Assembly: GCA_964526295.1 (NCBI GenBank)
Contig: CAZGKW010000044.1
Coordinates: forward strand, 1-36,672
DNA length: 36,672 nt
Direction of reading: 5' to 3'
DNA from: CAZGKW01 sp964526295
GTDB taxonomy: Bacteria > Planctomycetota > Phycisphaerae > FEN-1346
Shown here: piece after piece, positions 22,576 to 28,914 of the stretch
Layout: the number at the start of each line of letters is the position of its first letter
How positions within the stretch are numbered: the first letter of the stretch is position 1
Notes under the pieces: generated by a model
Seen by the model: only the letters and a program-made list of their open reading frames with translations
Told to the model about the DNA's origin: nothing
Database searches by the model: none
Program-made: the position numbers and the translations under genes

Positions 22576-22744
22576 CGCGACCGGTCAATCGAGCCGCGCG
22601 CGGGTCGTTCCTGGCGGCGGCGGTGGCCGTGACTCTCGCTGCCCTGGCCGCGACCGCCCCTGGGACACGGTCCAGTCGAATCTCCCGCCCCTCGTCGCTT
22701 CACTCGAAATGATCGTCCAGGCCGAGGACGGCTCGGAGGGGTAA
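22572..22744 (+). pseudogene. Possible frameshifted remnant of an exported protein
   Basis: A GTG overlapping the lipoprotein stop (GTGA) opens a frame encoding a signal-like stretch, VTRPVNRAARGSF-LAAAVAVTLAALAATA, which stops early. After a -1/+2 shift near 22655-22661 a second frame continues with W-D-T-V-Q-S-N-L-P-P-L-V-A-S-L-E-M-I-V-Q-A-E and ends at TAA 22742-22744. Together they would give about 57 residues. The N-terminus loosely recalls a Tat signal. It could be a decayed third member of the lipoprotein operon, a sequencing error, or chance. Confidence 0.35.
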
Positions 22745-22751
22745 ACGCGGG

Positions 22752-23381
22752 TCAGACAGCCCGCTCGCCGGACGGCGACGCGTCGGAAGCCCTCGTCGGC
22801 GGCCGTTGCCGCAGGCGGAGGGCCGCGAAGGCGATCGCCGCACCCGCGAGGCCCGCCACCAGGCCGAAGGCGGCGTAGGAGACGAGACGGGCCGGGCCGC
22901 CCGTCAGGCCCAGCACCTGGTGCCACTCAAACAGCGGGCCCATCAGCCGCTTGGCGAGCATGACGAGGTTCGCCGCCACCCCCGCCGCGCCCACCAGCGG
23001 CACCGTCCAGAGCGGCCCGAGCCGGTGCCGCTCGGCCCACCCGATGGCGACGTCGAGGACGCCGCCCGCCAGGACCGCCACGGGCAGATGCCCGGCCGCC
23101 CCGGCGAACCGGCCGCCGACCGCCAGGGCCGTGAAGCCCGCGGCCACCGCCCCGGCCGCCGCCCCGCCGGGACTTCGCAGCACCAGCCGCGCGGCGACCA
23201 CCGGGACCATCCAGAAGAGGGCCTTGTGCCCGGGCAGGCCCAGGTGCAAGCGGACGTGCCCCGCCGCCAGGCCCGCCAGCAGGCCCACCGCGGCGCACCC
23301 GGCGAGCCGCTCGGCCGCTTCGCGCCACGCCCCGCTACTCCGGGGGGCGCGAACGCTTTCGATCGACAGGTATCCACGCAT
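22752..23381 (-). CDS. Polytopic membrane protein, possibly an S-component-like transporter
   Basis: The 209 residues hold about five or six hydrophobic helices: about 29-45, 55-70, 72-90, 100-116, 122-145 and 168-192. Conserved-looking loops are R-L-H-L-G-L-P-G-H-K-A-L-F-W-M-V-P, L-P-V-A-V-L-A-G-G-V-L-D-V and the short F-E-W-H-Q. Size and layout resemble the substrate-binding S subunits of ECF vitamin transporters, but I cannot confirm that. The gene overlaps the upstream TiaS-like gene by 47 nt in another frame, so the two are surely co-transcribed and probably linked in function; a later internal start is possible. It converges with the lipoprotein operon. Confidence 0.65.
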   Translation of the reverse strand: MRGYLSIESVRAPRSSGAWREAAERLAGCAAVGLLAGLAAGHVRLHLGLPGHKALFWMVPVVAARLVLRSPGGAAAGAVAAGFTALAVGGRFAGAAGHLPVAVLAGGVLDVAIGWAERHRLGPLWTVPLVGAAGVAANLVMLAKRLMGPLFEWHQVLGLTGGPARLVSYAAFGLVAGLAGAAIAFAALRLRQRPPTRASDASPSGERAV

Positions 23382-24057
23382 CCTTCACGTCGCTCCACTC
23401 CAGGGGCAGCACCGGCCGCCCCGCCGCCAGCCTCGGCCGGACCCAGCCGAGCGTCTCGCACGGATCGGCCGGCTCGGGCGACCGGGCCGATCCGTATCCC
23501 TCCGGCCGGATGCCCAGGGCCCCCAGGGCCGACACTGTAACGCGCTCCGGCAGGAGCCGCAAGCCCGGCAGGTCGATGAACCGCCCGGCTTCGCCCTCGG
23601 CCCGCAGGGCGACCGACCCGAGGGCCCCGACGATGCCGAGGCCCGTCCCGCCGAGGGCCCGGAGCTCGAGGTCCGCCGCCCGCGCGACCGCCTCGGCCTC
23701 GGCCATCTCGACGACCTCGGCGGCGGCCCTCCGGCCGAAGGCCACGACGGCCGCCGTGACCGCCTCCGCCTCGGCCACGCAGACGCCGGGGTCGGACCCG
23801 TCGGCGGCCCGGTCGGCGACGCACGCAAACGCCAGGCCGACCGGGTCGGCCTCGGCGCCCGCCTCGACGGCCACACAGGCCCCCGAGTTGTGCGAGGTGA
23901 ACGGGATCCGCGGATCGAGGGGGAACTGGTGCCGCGTGACGCCCGCCGGGTGCATGCCCGCCGCCTCGCAGGCGGCCGAGAGCTGCCTCGCCAGGTACCC
24001 CGTGCCGCGGCTGGTGGCGCTGTCCGTGTCGTCGAGGCCGATCAGAATCGTCCGCAT
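23335..24057 (-). CDS. TiaS-kinase-like protein without RNA-binding domains
   Basis: The 240 residues open with IGLDDTDSATSRGTGYLARQL (G7-S13 core). This is the signature of the N-terminal ATP-using domain (TCKD) of archaeal TiaS, the enzyme that puts agmatidine on tRNA-Ile2. F-P-L-D-P-R-I-P-F-T-S-H-N-S-G-A (about 45-60) matches the archaeal 'N-P-N-I-P-x-K-T-R-G-N-G-A' element, and L-G-G-T-G-L-G-I-V-G-A-L (about 135-146) the later glycine-rich motif. The OB-fold and zinc ribbon of full TiaS (over 400 residues) are absent. Bacteria use TilS for tRNA-Ile2, so a different substrate is likely, perhaps a small molecule. It overlaps the membrane-protein gene by 47 nt. Confidence 0.7.
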   Translation of the reverse strand: MRTILIGLDDTDSATSRGTGYLARQLSAACEAAGMHPAGVTRHQFPLDPRIPFTSHNSGACVAVEAGAEADPVGLAFACVADRAADGSDPGVCVAEAEAVTAAVVAFGRRAAAEVVEMAEAEAVARAADLELRALGGTGLGIVGALGSVALRAEGEAGRFIDLPGLRLLPERVTVSALGALGIRPEGYGSARSPEPADPCETLGWVRPRLAAGRPVLPLEWSDVKDAWIPVDRKRSRPPE

Positions 24058-24085
24058 AGGCCGTCGCTTTCGGAACCGCGGGCAT

Positions 24086-24117
24086 CACCGCAGAGGCGCA
24101 CAGAGCGCAGAGGCAAG
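24086..24117 (-). repeat. CTCTGCG dispersed repeat, copy 2
   Basis: CCGCAGAGGCGCACAGAGCG followed by CAGAGGCAAG: the inverted form of the CTCTGCG family. It lies 9 bp before MITE-like copy 2. Confidence 0.6.
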
Positions 24118-24125
24118 AGGGCAAT

Positions 24126-24254
24126 TAATACCACAACGCCACGTGCCGCGCGGCGGCCTTCCCAGGCCGCCGCGATCGGGCCTGAAGCGAGTTCCTGGCG
24201 GCCTGGGAAGGCCGCCAGGCGGGATGACGTAGCGAACTGGCGTTGTAGGGTTAA
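24126..24254. mobile_element. MITE-like palindromic element, copy 2
   Basis: Terminal inverted repeats TAATACCACAACGCCA and, reversed, TAACCCTACAACGCCAG enclose a hairpin of GCGGCCTTCCCAGGCCGCC and GGCGGCCTGGGAAGGCCGCC. The core is the same length (122 bp) as the core of copy 1. It sits in the 289-bp gap upstream of the TiaS-like gene, between two oppositely oriented CTCTGCG repeats. An A/T-rich stretch (24270-24300) follows. No gene lies in this gap. Confidence 0.78.
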
Positions 24255-24298
24255 GAAGCCGCAATCAATGTCTTTTCGTTTTTGATAAGATAAAATCT

Positions 24299-24330
24299 TT
24301 CTTCTCTGGGCCCTGTGCGCCTCTGCGGCT
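24299..24330 (+). repeat. CTCTGCG dispersed repeat, copy 3
   Basis: TTCTTCTCTGGGCCCTGTGC followed by GCCTCTGCGGCT, in inverted orientation to copy 2 and on the other side of the MITE-like element. Confidence 0.6.
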
Positions 24331-24346
24331 ACAGCCCCAGCCCGAA

Positions 24347-25036
24347 CTACTGAAAGGCGCTGCGGGGGCCTTCGAAGACGGCATCGACCCGGCCGTCGAC
24401 CGTCAGGTAGTTGACGGCCTTCTTGTACCCGGCGTGGGCGGTCGGCTCGCCGCTGAACCACCGGTCGCTCATCACCCACGTGGCGGCGGGCGACGCCCGC
24501 GTCAGGTGCCGCGGCCAGCAGACGCTCCACCGGAGAAACGTGCTGACGCCCGCGTTGCGGGTGGCCCGCTCGCAGGCGTAATAGAAGTAGCCGATCCGCC
24601 CCCCGGCCAGGTTCGCCTCGGAGTGGACGTACGCCGGGTCCGTCTCGCTGGGGCAGTACCAGCACCGCTCGTCGCCCAGGTACGGGGCGACGGCGGTCAC
24701 CAGGTCCGGGTGCGGGCCGTCCAGAACGCCCGAGACCGGCAGGGCCCCCTCGTGGGCGTCGGCGTAATGGGTGATCGCCAGGCCGAGGTTCCGCAGATGG
24801 TTGCGGCAATCCACCATCCGGGCCTCCTCGATGGCCCGTCCCCCCATCGGCAGCAGGAGCGCCGCGAGCGTGGCCAGGACGGCCATGACGATCAGCAGCT
24901 CCAGCAGCGTCAGGCCGGGGGGTGCCTGCGCGGCGGGCCAGCCCGCCGGCGAAACGGGCCGGGCGGACCGCTCGCCGCGTCGGCGCGTGTCCCGGAACTC
25001 CCGCTCCGGGCTCGGCAACGGTCCCCGGTTCCGCAT
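24347..25036 (-). CDS. Type II secretion/type IV pilin-like protein (prepilin N-terminal motif)
   Basis: This is a predicted substrate of prepilin peptidase that assembles in a pseudopilus or remains as a membrane-anchored single helix. The 229 residues have the cleavage motif G41-L-T-L-L-E46, with Glu at mature position 5, followed by hydrophobic helix LIVMAVLATLAALLLP (about 47-62). Then come C-R-N-H-L-R-N-L-G-L-A-I, a variable domain with cysteines (C-W-Y-C-P-S) and a final V-N-Y-L-T-V-D-G-R-V-D-A strand like the H-X9-DG class of planctomycetes. The 41-residue leader is very long and part of it derives from a dispersed hairpin. An in-frame ATG at 25129 is repeat-derived and not used here. 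Confidence 0.8.
   Translation of the reverse strand: MRNRGPLPSPEREFRDTRRRGERSARPVSPAGWPAAQAPPGLTLLELLIVMAVLATLAALLLPMGGRAIEEARMVDCRNHLRNLGLAITHYADAHEGALPVSGVLDGPHPDLVTAVAPYLGDERCWYCPSETDPAYVHSEANLAGGRIGYFYYACERATRNAGVSTFLRWSVCWPRHLTRASPAATWVMSDRWFSGEPTAHAGYKKAVNYLTVDGRVDAVFEGPRSAFQ
24986..25014 (-). repeat. GAGCC-hairpin dispersed repeat, copy 3 (inside prepilin leader)
   Basis: On the minus strand: GAGCCC, then GGAGC-GGGA-GTTCC, then GGGACACG. It agrees with the repeat at 12134-12161 over most of its length. It encodes SPEREFRDT of the prepilin leader. Confidence 0.55.
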
Positions 25037-25082
25037 TCGGCGCCCCGCCAACGCCTGCCTCTTGCCTCGGCCTATTCGGCCG

Positions 25083-25976
25083 TCAAATCTTTTCTCTGCG
25101 TTCTCGGCTGTCTCTGCGATGAAAGACACGCAAGAGGGCGAGGCCGGCCGCCAGGAGGCCCAGCGTCGCCGGCTCGGGGGCCACCTCGAACGTCGAGATC
25201 GGCCGACCCGTGTCGTTCAAGTCGAGCCGGCCCCGGTTGGTGTGGTAGATCCAGTCGGTGTCGGAATCGTAGCCGTAGACGCTGAACACGGCCGGGCCGG
25301 GCAGGTCCGTGAAGGCGTAGTCGAACGTGACGGAATCGCCGAGCGGCCCGAGGTCGACGCCGGGCGCCCCCCACAGGGTGACCATGCCGCTCGCGAACGA
25401 ATAGGCGACCGGCGAAGCGGCCGGCGACGTGCCGTCCGGGAACGCCCCTTCGGGCGGCCAACCGGGGTAGTAGCCGGACGGCCGGCCCGCATCGTAGCCC
25501 AGGGCGGCCGGGTCGTAGTGGCCGAACTCGGTGGCCGGGTCGAAGGCGTAGGGCGTCTCGCCCTGGACGCCGAGGGAGAAAGCGAACCCGGGCGGCAGCG
25601 ACATGGCGTCGATCGCCACCAGCAGCACCAGGTCGGCGAACGTCCGGTTGTCTCCGGTGTTCTCGACGGCGAAGCTGCCGGCGAGCGAATCCGAGACCAG
25701 GTGCCCGGTGTTGGCCCCGCCCCAGGAAAACTTGAGGGCGTTCAGGCCCCGGGCGCCGCCGTTGTTCTTGGCCTGGTCGAAAGTCACCTGGTAGTCGCCG
25801 GCGTTGACCGTGTGCAGGGTGAGCGTGGTGTCGCCGGCCCCGTAGTAGATCCAGGACTCGTAGTCGGGGCCCGGCCCGGCGACGAGGGCGCCCCACGGGA
25901 CAAACTGGGCCCGGGCGGCGGCGGCGAAGACCAGGACGAGGCAGGCGGCGAGAAGACGGCACGCGGCGCTTGACAT
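25083..25976 (-). CDS. PEP-CTERM-sorted secreted protein
   Basis: This is a predicted secreted, exosortase-processed surface or matrix protein. The 297 residues begin with a signal peptide (hydrophobic about 6-22, cut at ARA-Q) and form a beta-rich body (YESWIYYGAGDTTLTLHTV, then NTGDNRTFADLVLLVAI and DSVTFDYAFTDLPGPAVF). They end in the sorting signal P-E-P-A-T-L-G-L-L-A-A-G-L-A-L-L followed by a basic tail. A GGGGAGGGGAAGG stretch just upstream supports the ATG at 25976. The last 12 or so residues, R-R-D-S-R-E-R-R-E-K-I, come from a CTCTGCG repeat lying across the stop. No exosortase gene is in the window. The body fold is not recognised. Confidence 0.82.
   Translation of the reverse strand: MSSAACRLLAACLVLVFAAAARAQFVPWGALVAGPGPDYESWIYYGAGDTTLTLHTVNAGDYQVTFDQAKNNGGARGLNALKFSWGGANTGHLVSDSLAGSFAVENTGDNRTFADLVLLVAIDAMSLPPGFAFSLGVQGETPYAFDPATEFGHYDPAALGYDAGRPSGYYPGWPPEGAFPDGTSPAASPVAYSFASGMVTLWGAPGVDLGPLGDSVTFDYAFTDLPGPAVFSVYGYDSDTDWIYHTNRGRLDLNDTGRPISTFEVAPEPATLGLLAAGLALLRVFHRRDSRERREKI
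25088..25125 (+). repeat. CTCTGCG dispersed repeat, copy 4 (at the PEP-CTERM stop)
   Basis: TCTTTTCTCTGCGTTCTCGG followed by CTGTCTCTGCGATGAAAG. It forms the junction between the PEP-CTERM gene and the prepilin gene and supplies the last codons of the former. Confidence 0.6.
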
Positions 25977-26002
25977 AGGCCCTTCCCCTCCCCCGAGGCG
26001 TG

Positions 26003-26041
26003 ATGCTTCCGAAAGCATAACGCAAGGACCCGGAGAGTCAA
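26003..26041 (-). promoter_or_regulatory. Promoter and palindrome of the PEP-CTERM gene
   Basis: On the minus strand: TTGACT (26041-26036), a 16-bp spacer, TATGCT (26019-26014). The palindrome ATGCTT-CCGA-AAGCAT (26003-26018) overlaps the -10 box and the expected transcription start, as a repressor site would. Confidence 0.45.
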
Positions 26042-26178
26042 GCGGCTTTGGCGCCGACTTTCTCGGCGGGCAATGCGGGGAATAACGGCGAGGTAAGCGG
26101 TAGGGGCGAGGCATGCCTTGCTCCTGCGACGTTCCAATTCACAAGTCCTTGCTCGACATTCGGCCTTCTCCGTCGCCG

Positions 26179-26553
26179 TCAAGGCCGCAGGGCCTCGTCG
26201 AGCCGCCGCCGGGCGGCCGGGGCACGCGTGAGCGACCGTTCGACGGCGTCGCGGTAACCTCGGTAGGCCTCCAGGAGGGCCCGGCCGCGCTGCGAGAGCC
26301 GGACGCCCCCGCCTCCCGGCCCGCCCCGGTGCCGCTCGACGAGCGGGAACCCGAGCCGCTCCTCCATCCGCCGGAGCCGGCCCCAGAAGTTGCGGTAGCT
26401 CATGCCCATGGCCTCGGCGGCGGCGCGGAGGGACCCCGCCTCCTCGACCCGTTCCAGGCACTCGTGCTTCCCGTCGCCGTAGACCGGCTTGCCGTCCCGC
26501 TCGACCCACACGCGGGTTTTCACGTCGAGTCGCTTTCGCCGCGGCGATGCCAT
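26179..26553 (-). CDS. ModE-type winged-helix transcriptional regulator
   Basis: The 124 residues match the N-terminal DNA-binding domain of ModE/LysR-type molybdate regulators, without the molybdate-binding MOP domains. Key segments are a beta-strand start (VKTRVWVERDGKPVYG), the helix-turn-helix E-A-G-S-L-R-A-A-A-E-A-M-G-M-S-Y-R-N-F-W (about 38-57), a following helix RLRRMEERLGFPLVER, and the wing with G-G-P-G-G-G-G-V-R-L-S-Q-R-G (77-90). No mod or mop transport genes are nearby, so its effector and targets are unknown. The ATG at 26553 precedes a basic start. A 221-bp gap rich in hairpins lies upstream. Confidence 0.82.
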   Translation of the reverse strand: MASPRRKRLDVKTRVWVERDGKPVYGDGKHECLERVEEAGSLRAAAEAMGMSYRNFWGRLRRMEERLGFPLVERHRGGPGGGGVRLSQRGRALLEAYRGYRDAVERSLTRAPAARRRLDEALRP

Positions 26554-26559
26554 GGGTTG

Positions 26560-26760
26560 GGACCTCCTCGGCGTTGCGGCGCCTCCAACGCGACACGCTA
26601 AAGCGCTGCGGCAAGCCCTGGCCGAGGCGCGGCACGACGCTGCGGTGTGCGGCCACCGTGGTGCGGCACGACGCCACGGCAAGCCATGCCCGTGGCGCGG
26701 CACGGCGCTGCGGCGACCTCCCGCCTGGGCCGAGGCCAGGGCGTGGCAAGCCCGGTCGCC
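26560..26760. repeat. Intergenic tract of short related hairpins
   Basis: Repeated GCGGCACG-A/G-CGCTGCGG and CGGCAAGCC elements occur between 26600 and 26730, for example GCCACGGCAAGCCATGCCCG with TGGC closing the stem. They resemble REP-type palindromes unrelated to the GTAG family. No gene is seen here. Confidence 0.45.
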
Positions 26761-26774
26761 GCGCGAAAGGCCCG

Positions 26775-27755
26775 TCAGTCGGCGTAGCCGTCCGGGTGGG
26801 ACTCGTGCCACCGCCAGGCGGTCTCGACGATCGTCTCGAGCGCGGGGTGCTCGGGCCCCCACCCGAGGTCGCGCCTGATTTTCCCGCTCGAGGCAACCAG
26901 CTCGGGCGGGTCGCCGGGCCGGCGAGGGGCGTCCTCGGCGGGGATGTCGCGGCCCGTCACCCGGCGGGCGACCTCGATCACCTCGCGGACGCTGTAGCCG
27001 GTGCCGTTGCCCAGGTTGTACGCCAGGCCCTGCCCCGGCTCGATGGCCTCCATGACGAGGACGTGGGCGGCGGCCAGGTCCCACACGTGGACGTAGTCCC
27101 GGACGCACGTCCCGTCCCGCGTAGGATAATCTGTGCCGAATATCCGGACACCTTCGCGCTTCCCCAGGGCGGCCTGAAGGACGATCGGCACGAGGTGCGT
27201 CTCGGGGTCGTGGTCCTCGCCGATGGCCGCGTCGGGGGCGGCGCCGGCGGCGTTGAAGTACCGCAGCGCCCCGTACCCCAGGCCGTAGGCCGCGGCGTAG
27301 TAGGCCAGGGCGTGCTCGACGTCGAGCTTCGTCTGGCCGTAGGCGTTGATCGGGGCCTGGGGGTGGCCCTCGGGGATGGGCACTTGGCGGGGCACGCCGT
27401 AGGTGGCGGCCGAAGAGGAGAAGACGAACCGCTCGACCCCGGCGGCCCGCATCGCCGCCAGCAGGTTCAGCGTCCCCACCACGTTGTTGAAGTAGTACTG
27501 CTGGGGGTGCTCCATGCTCTCACCGACATAGCATCGCGCAGCGAAGTGCATGACGCCGTCGAACCCGCCGGCGAGCGCGTCGCGAAGGCCCCCGGCGTCG
27601 ACCAGGTCGCCCCGGACGAGCACCCCCTCCGGCACGGCCCCGGCGTGGCCCTCCGAGAGGTTGTCCAGGACGCGAACGGTGTGTCCGCCCTCGATGAGCC
27701 GCCGGACGACGTGGCTGCCGACGTACCCGGCGCCGCCGGTGACGAAGACGTTCAT
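26775..27755 (-). CDS. galE: UDP-glucose 4-epimerase
   Basis: The enzyme interconverts UDP-glucose and UDP-galactose with tightly bound NAD, supplying galactose for surface glycans. The 326 residues show the Rossmann motif GGAGYVG (7-13), D-N-L-S (31-34), catalytic S-S-S-A-A-T-Y-G (113-120) and Y139-G-Q-T-K143 as Tyr/Lys pair, then the ALRYFNAAGA signature and R-D-G-T-C-V-R-D-Y-V-H-V-W-D-L. The start overlaps by 4 nt (ATGA) the stop of the upstream epimerase gene, so translation is coupled and both use the promoter at 28786-28814. Length is normal. Confidence 0.94.
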   Translation of the reverse strand: MNVFVTGGAGYVGSHVVRRLIEGGHTVRVLDNLSEGHAGAVPEGVLVRGDLVDAGGLRDALAGGFDGVMHFAARCYVGESMEHPQQYYFNNVVGTLNLLAAMRAAGVERFVFSSSAATYGVPRQVPIPEGHPQAPINAYGQTKLDVEHALAYYAAAYGLGYGALRYFNAAGAAPDAAIGEDHDPETHLVPIVLQAALGKREGVRIFGTDYPTRDGTCVRDYVHVWDLAAAHVLVMEAIEPGQGLAYNLGNGTGYSVREVIEVARRVTGRDIPAEDAPRRPGDPPELVASSGKIRRDLGWGPEHPALETIVETAWRWHESHPDGYAD

Positions 27756-28699
27756 GGGAGCGATTCCTCCTGGCGATAGTGGCGGACGGTCCGCTCGAGC
27801 CCCTCGCGGCGCGACACGGCCGGCGCCCAGCCGAGCAGCTCGCGGGCCCGGGCCACGTCGGGCCGGCGCCGCGGCGGGTCGTCGGGCGGCAGCGGGGCGA
27901 ACGCGACCGGGCTCGACGAGCCGACCAGCTCGATCACCTCCCGCGCCAGGTCCAGGATGCGGACCTCGTCGGGGTTGCCCAGGTTGACCGGCCGTCCGGC
28001 CGCCTCGGGGCCGGCCTCGGCGAGGCGCACGAGCCCCTCGACCAGGTCGCTCGCGTAGCAGAAGCTGCGGGTCTGCTCGCCCGTGCCGAAGACCACGAGC
28101 GGCCGACCCGTCAGGGCCCGGACGATGAAGCTCGAGACGACCCGCCCGTCGTCGGGCCGCATGCGGGGCCCATACGTATTAAAGATGCGTGCGATCCTCA
28201 CGTCGACGGCCCGCTCCCGGTGGTACGCCACGGCCAGGGCCTCGGCGAACCGCTTGGCCTCGGTGTAGGGCGACCGCGGGCCGACCGGGTCGACGCGGCC
28301 GGGGCAGGTCTCGACCTGGGGGTGGACGCCCGGGTCGCCGTAGACCTCGCTGGTCGAGGCGAGGACGAAGACGCCGCCCGGTTCGGCCGCCAGCTCCAGG
28401 CACCGCCGCGTCCCCTCGGCCCCGGCCCGGAGCGTCGCCAGGGGATGGGCGGCGTGCTGGACCAGCGTCACGGGGCTCGCCAAGTGGTAGACGCGGTCGA
28501 ACGGGCCGTCGAGCGGCGGCGGGTCGGCCACGTCGCCCCGGACGAACGCGAAGCCGTCCGGGCCCTCGAGGTGGGCGACGTTCCGGCGCCGGCCGGAGGA
28601 CAGGTCGTCCAGGCACACCACCTCGGCCCCCCCCGCGAGGAGCCGCTCGCACAGGTGCGAGCCGAGGAACCCCGCCCCGCCGGTCACAAGCACGCGCAT
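27752..28699 (-). CDS. UDP-glucuronate decarboxylase-like SDR (UXS)
   Basis: This extended short-chain dehydrogenase is predicted to turn UDP-glucuronate into UDP-xylose, a sugar donor. The 315 residues show GGAGFLG (7-13), D-D-L-S-S-G (31-36), L-A-S-T-S-E-V-Y-G-D (113-122) and the pair Y145-T-E-A-K149. They also carry the UXS-type stretch R-I-A-R-I-F-N-T-Y-G-P-R-M-R-P-D-D-G-R-V and Q-T-R-S-F-C-Y-A-S-D-L. Decarboxylase versus simple epimerase cannot be settled by eye, but the R-I-F-N-T-Y-G-P-R-M segment favours UXS. galE overlaps its end. A perfect-looking promoter lies about 80 nt upstream of the ATG. Confidence 0.87.
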   Translation of the reverse strand: MRVLVTGGAGFLGSHLCERLLAGGAEVVCLDDLSSGRRRNVAHLEGPDGFAFVRGDVADPPPLDGPFDRVYHLASPVTLVQHAAHPLATLRAGAEGTRRCLELAAEPGGVFVLASTSEVYGDPGVHPQVETCPGRVDPVGPRSPYTEAKRFAEALAVAYHRERAVDVRIARIFNTYGPRMRPDDGRVVSSFIVRALTGRPLVVFGTGEQTRSFCYASDLVEGLVRLAEAGPEAAGRPVNLGNPDEVRILDLAREVIELVGSSSPVAFAPLPPDDPPRRRPDVARARELLGWAPAVSRREGLERTVRHYRQEESLP

Positions 28700-28785
28700 C
28701 GACCGTCCCCTGTGAGCCCGTCCGAGCCGCCCCTCCGGTCCGCGATGGGCCGTTTGCTCGGAGGGGCCCTGCACGAACCGGGCGG

Positions 28786-28814
28786 ATTATAGGGGCCGGC
28801 CGGGCGGGTGCCAA
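28786..28814 (-). promoter_or_regulatory. Strong sigma-70 promoter of the epimerase operon
   Basis: On the minus strand: TTGGCA (28814-28809), a 17-bp spacer, and consensus TATAAT (28791-28786). The leader is about 80 nt. Confidence 0.7.
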
Positions 28815-28914
28815 CCTATTCGGCCGCCGCGGCCGACCACTGGGCGGACGGCTGAGACAGAACCGGGACCCGAGCGTCCGTCAACGCGCGGCGGCCCCCC
28901 CGCGCGAGTTTCGG

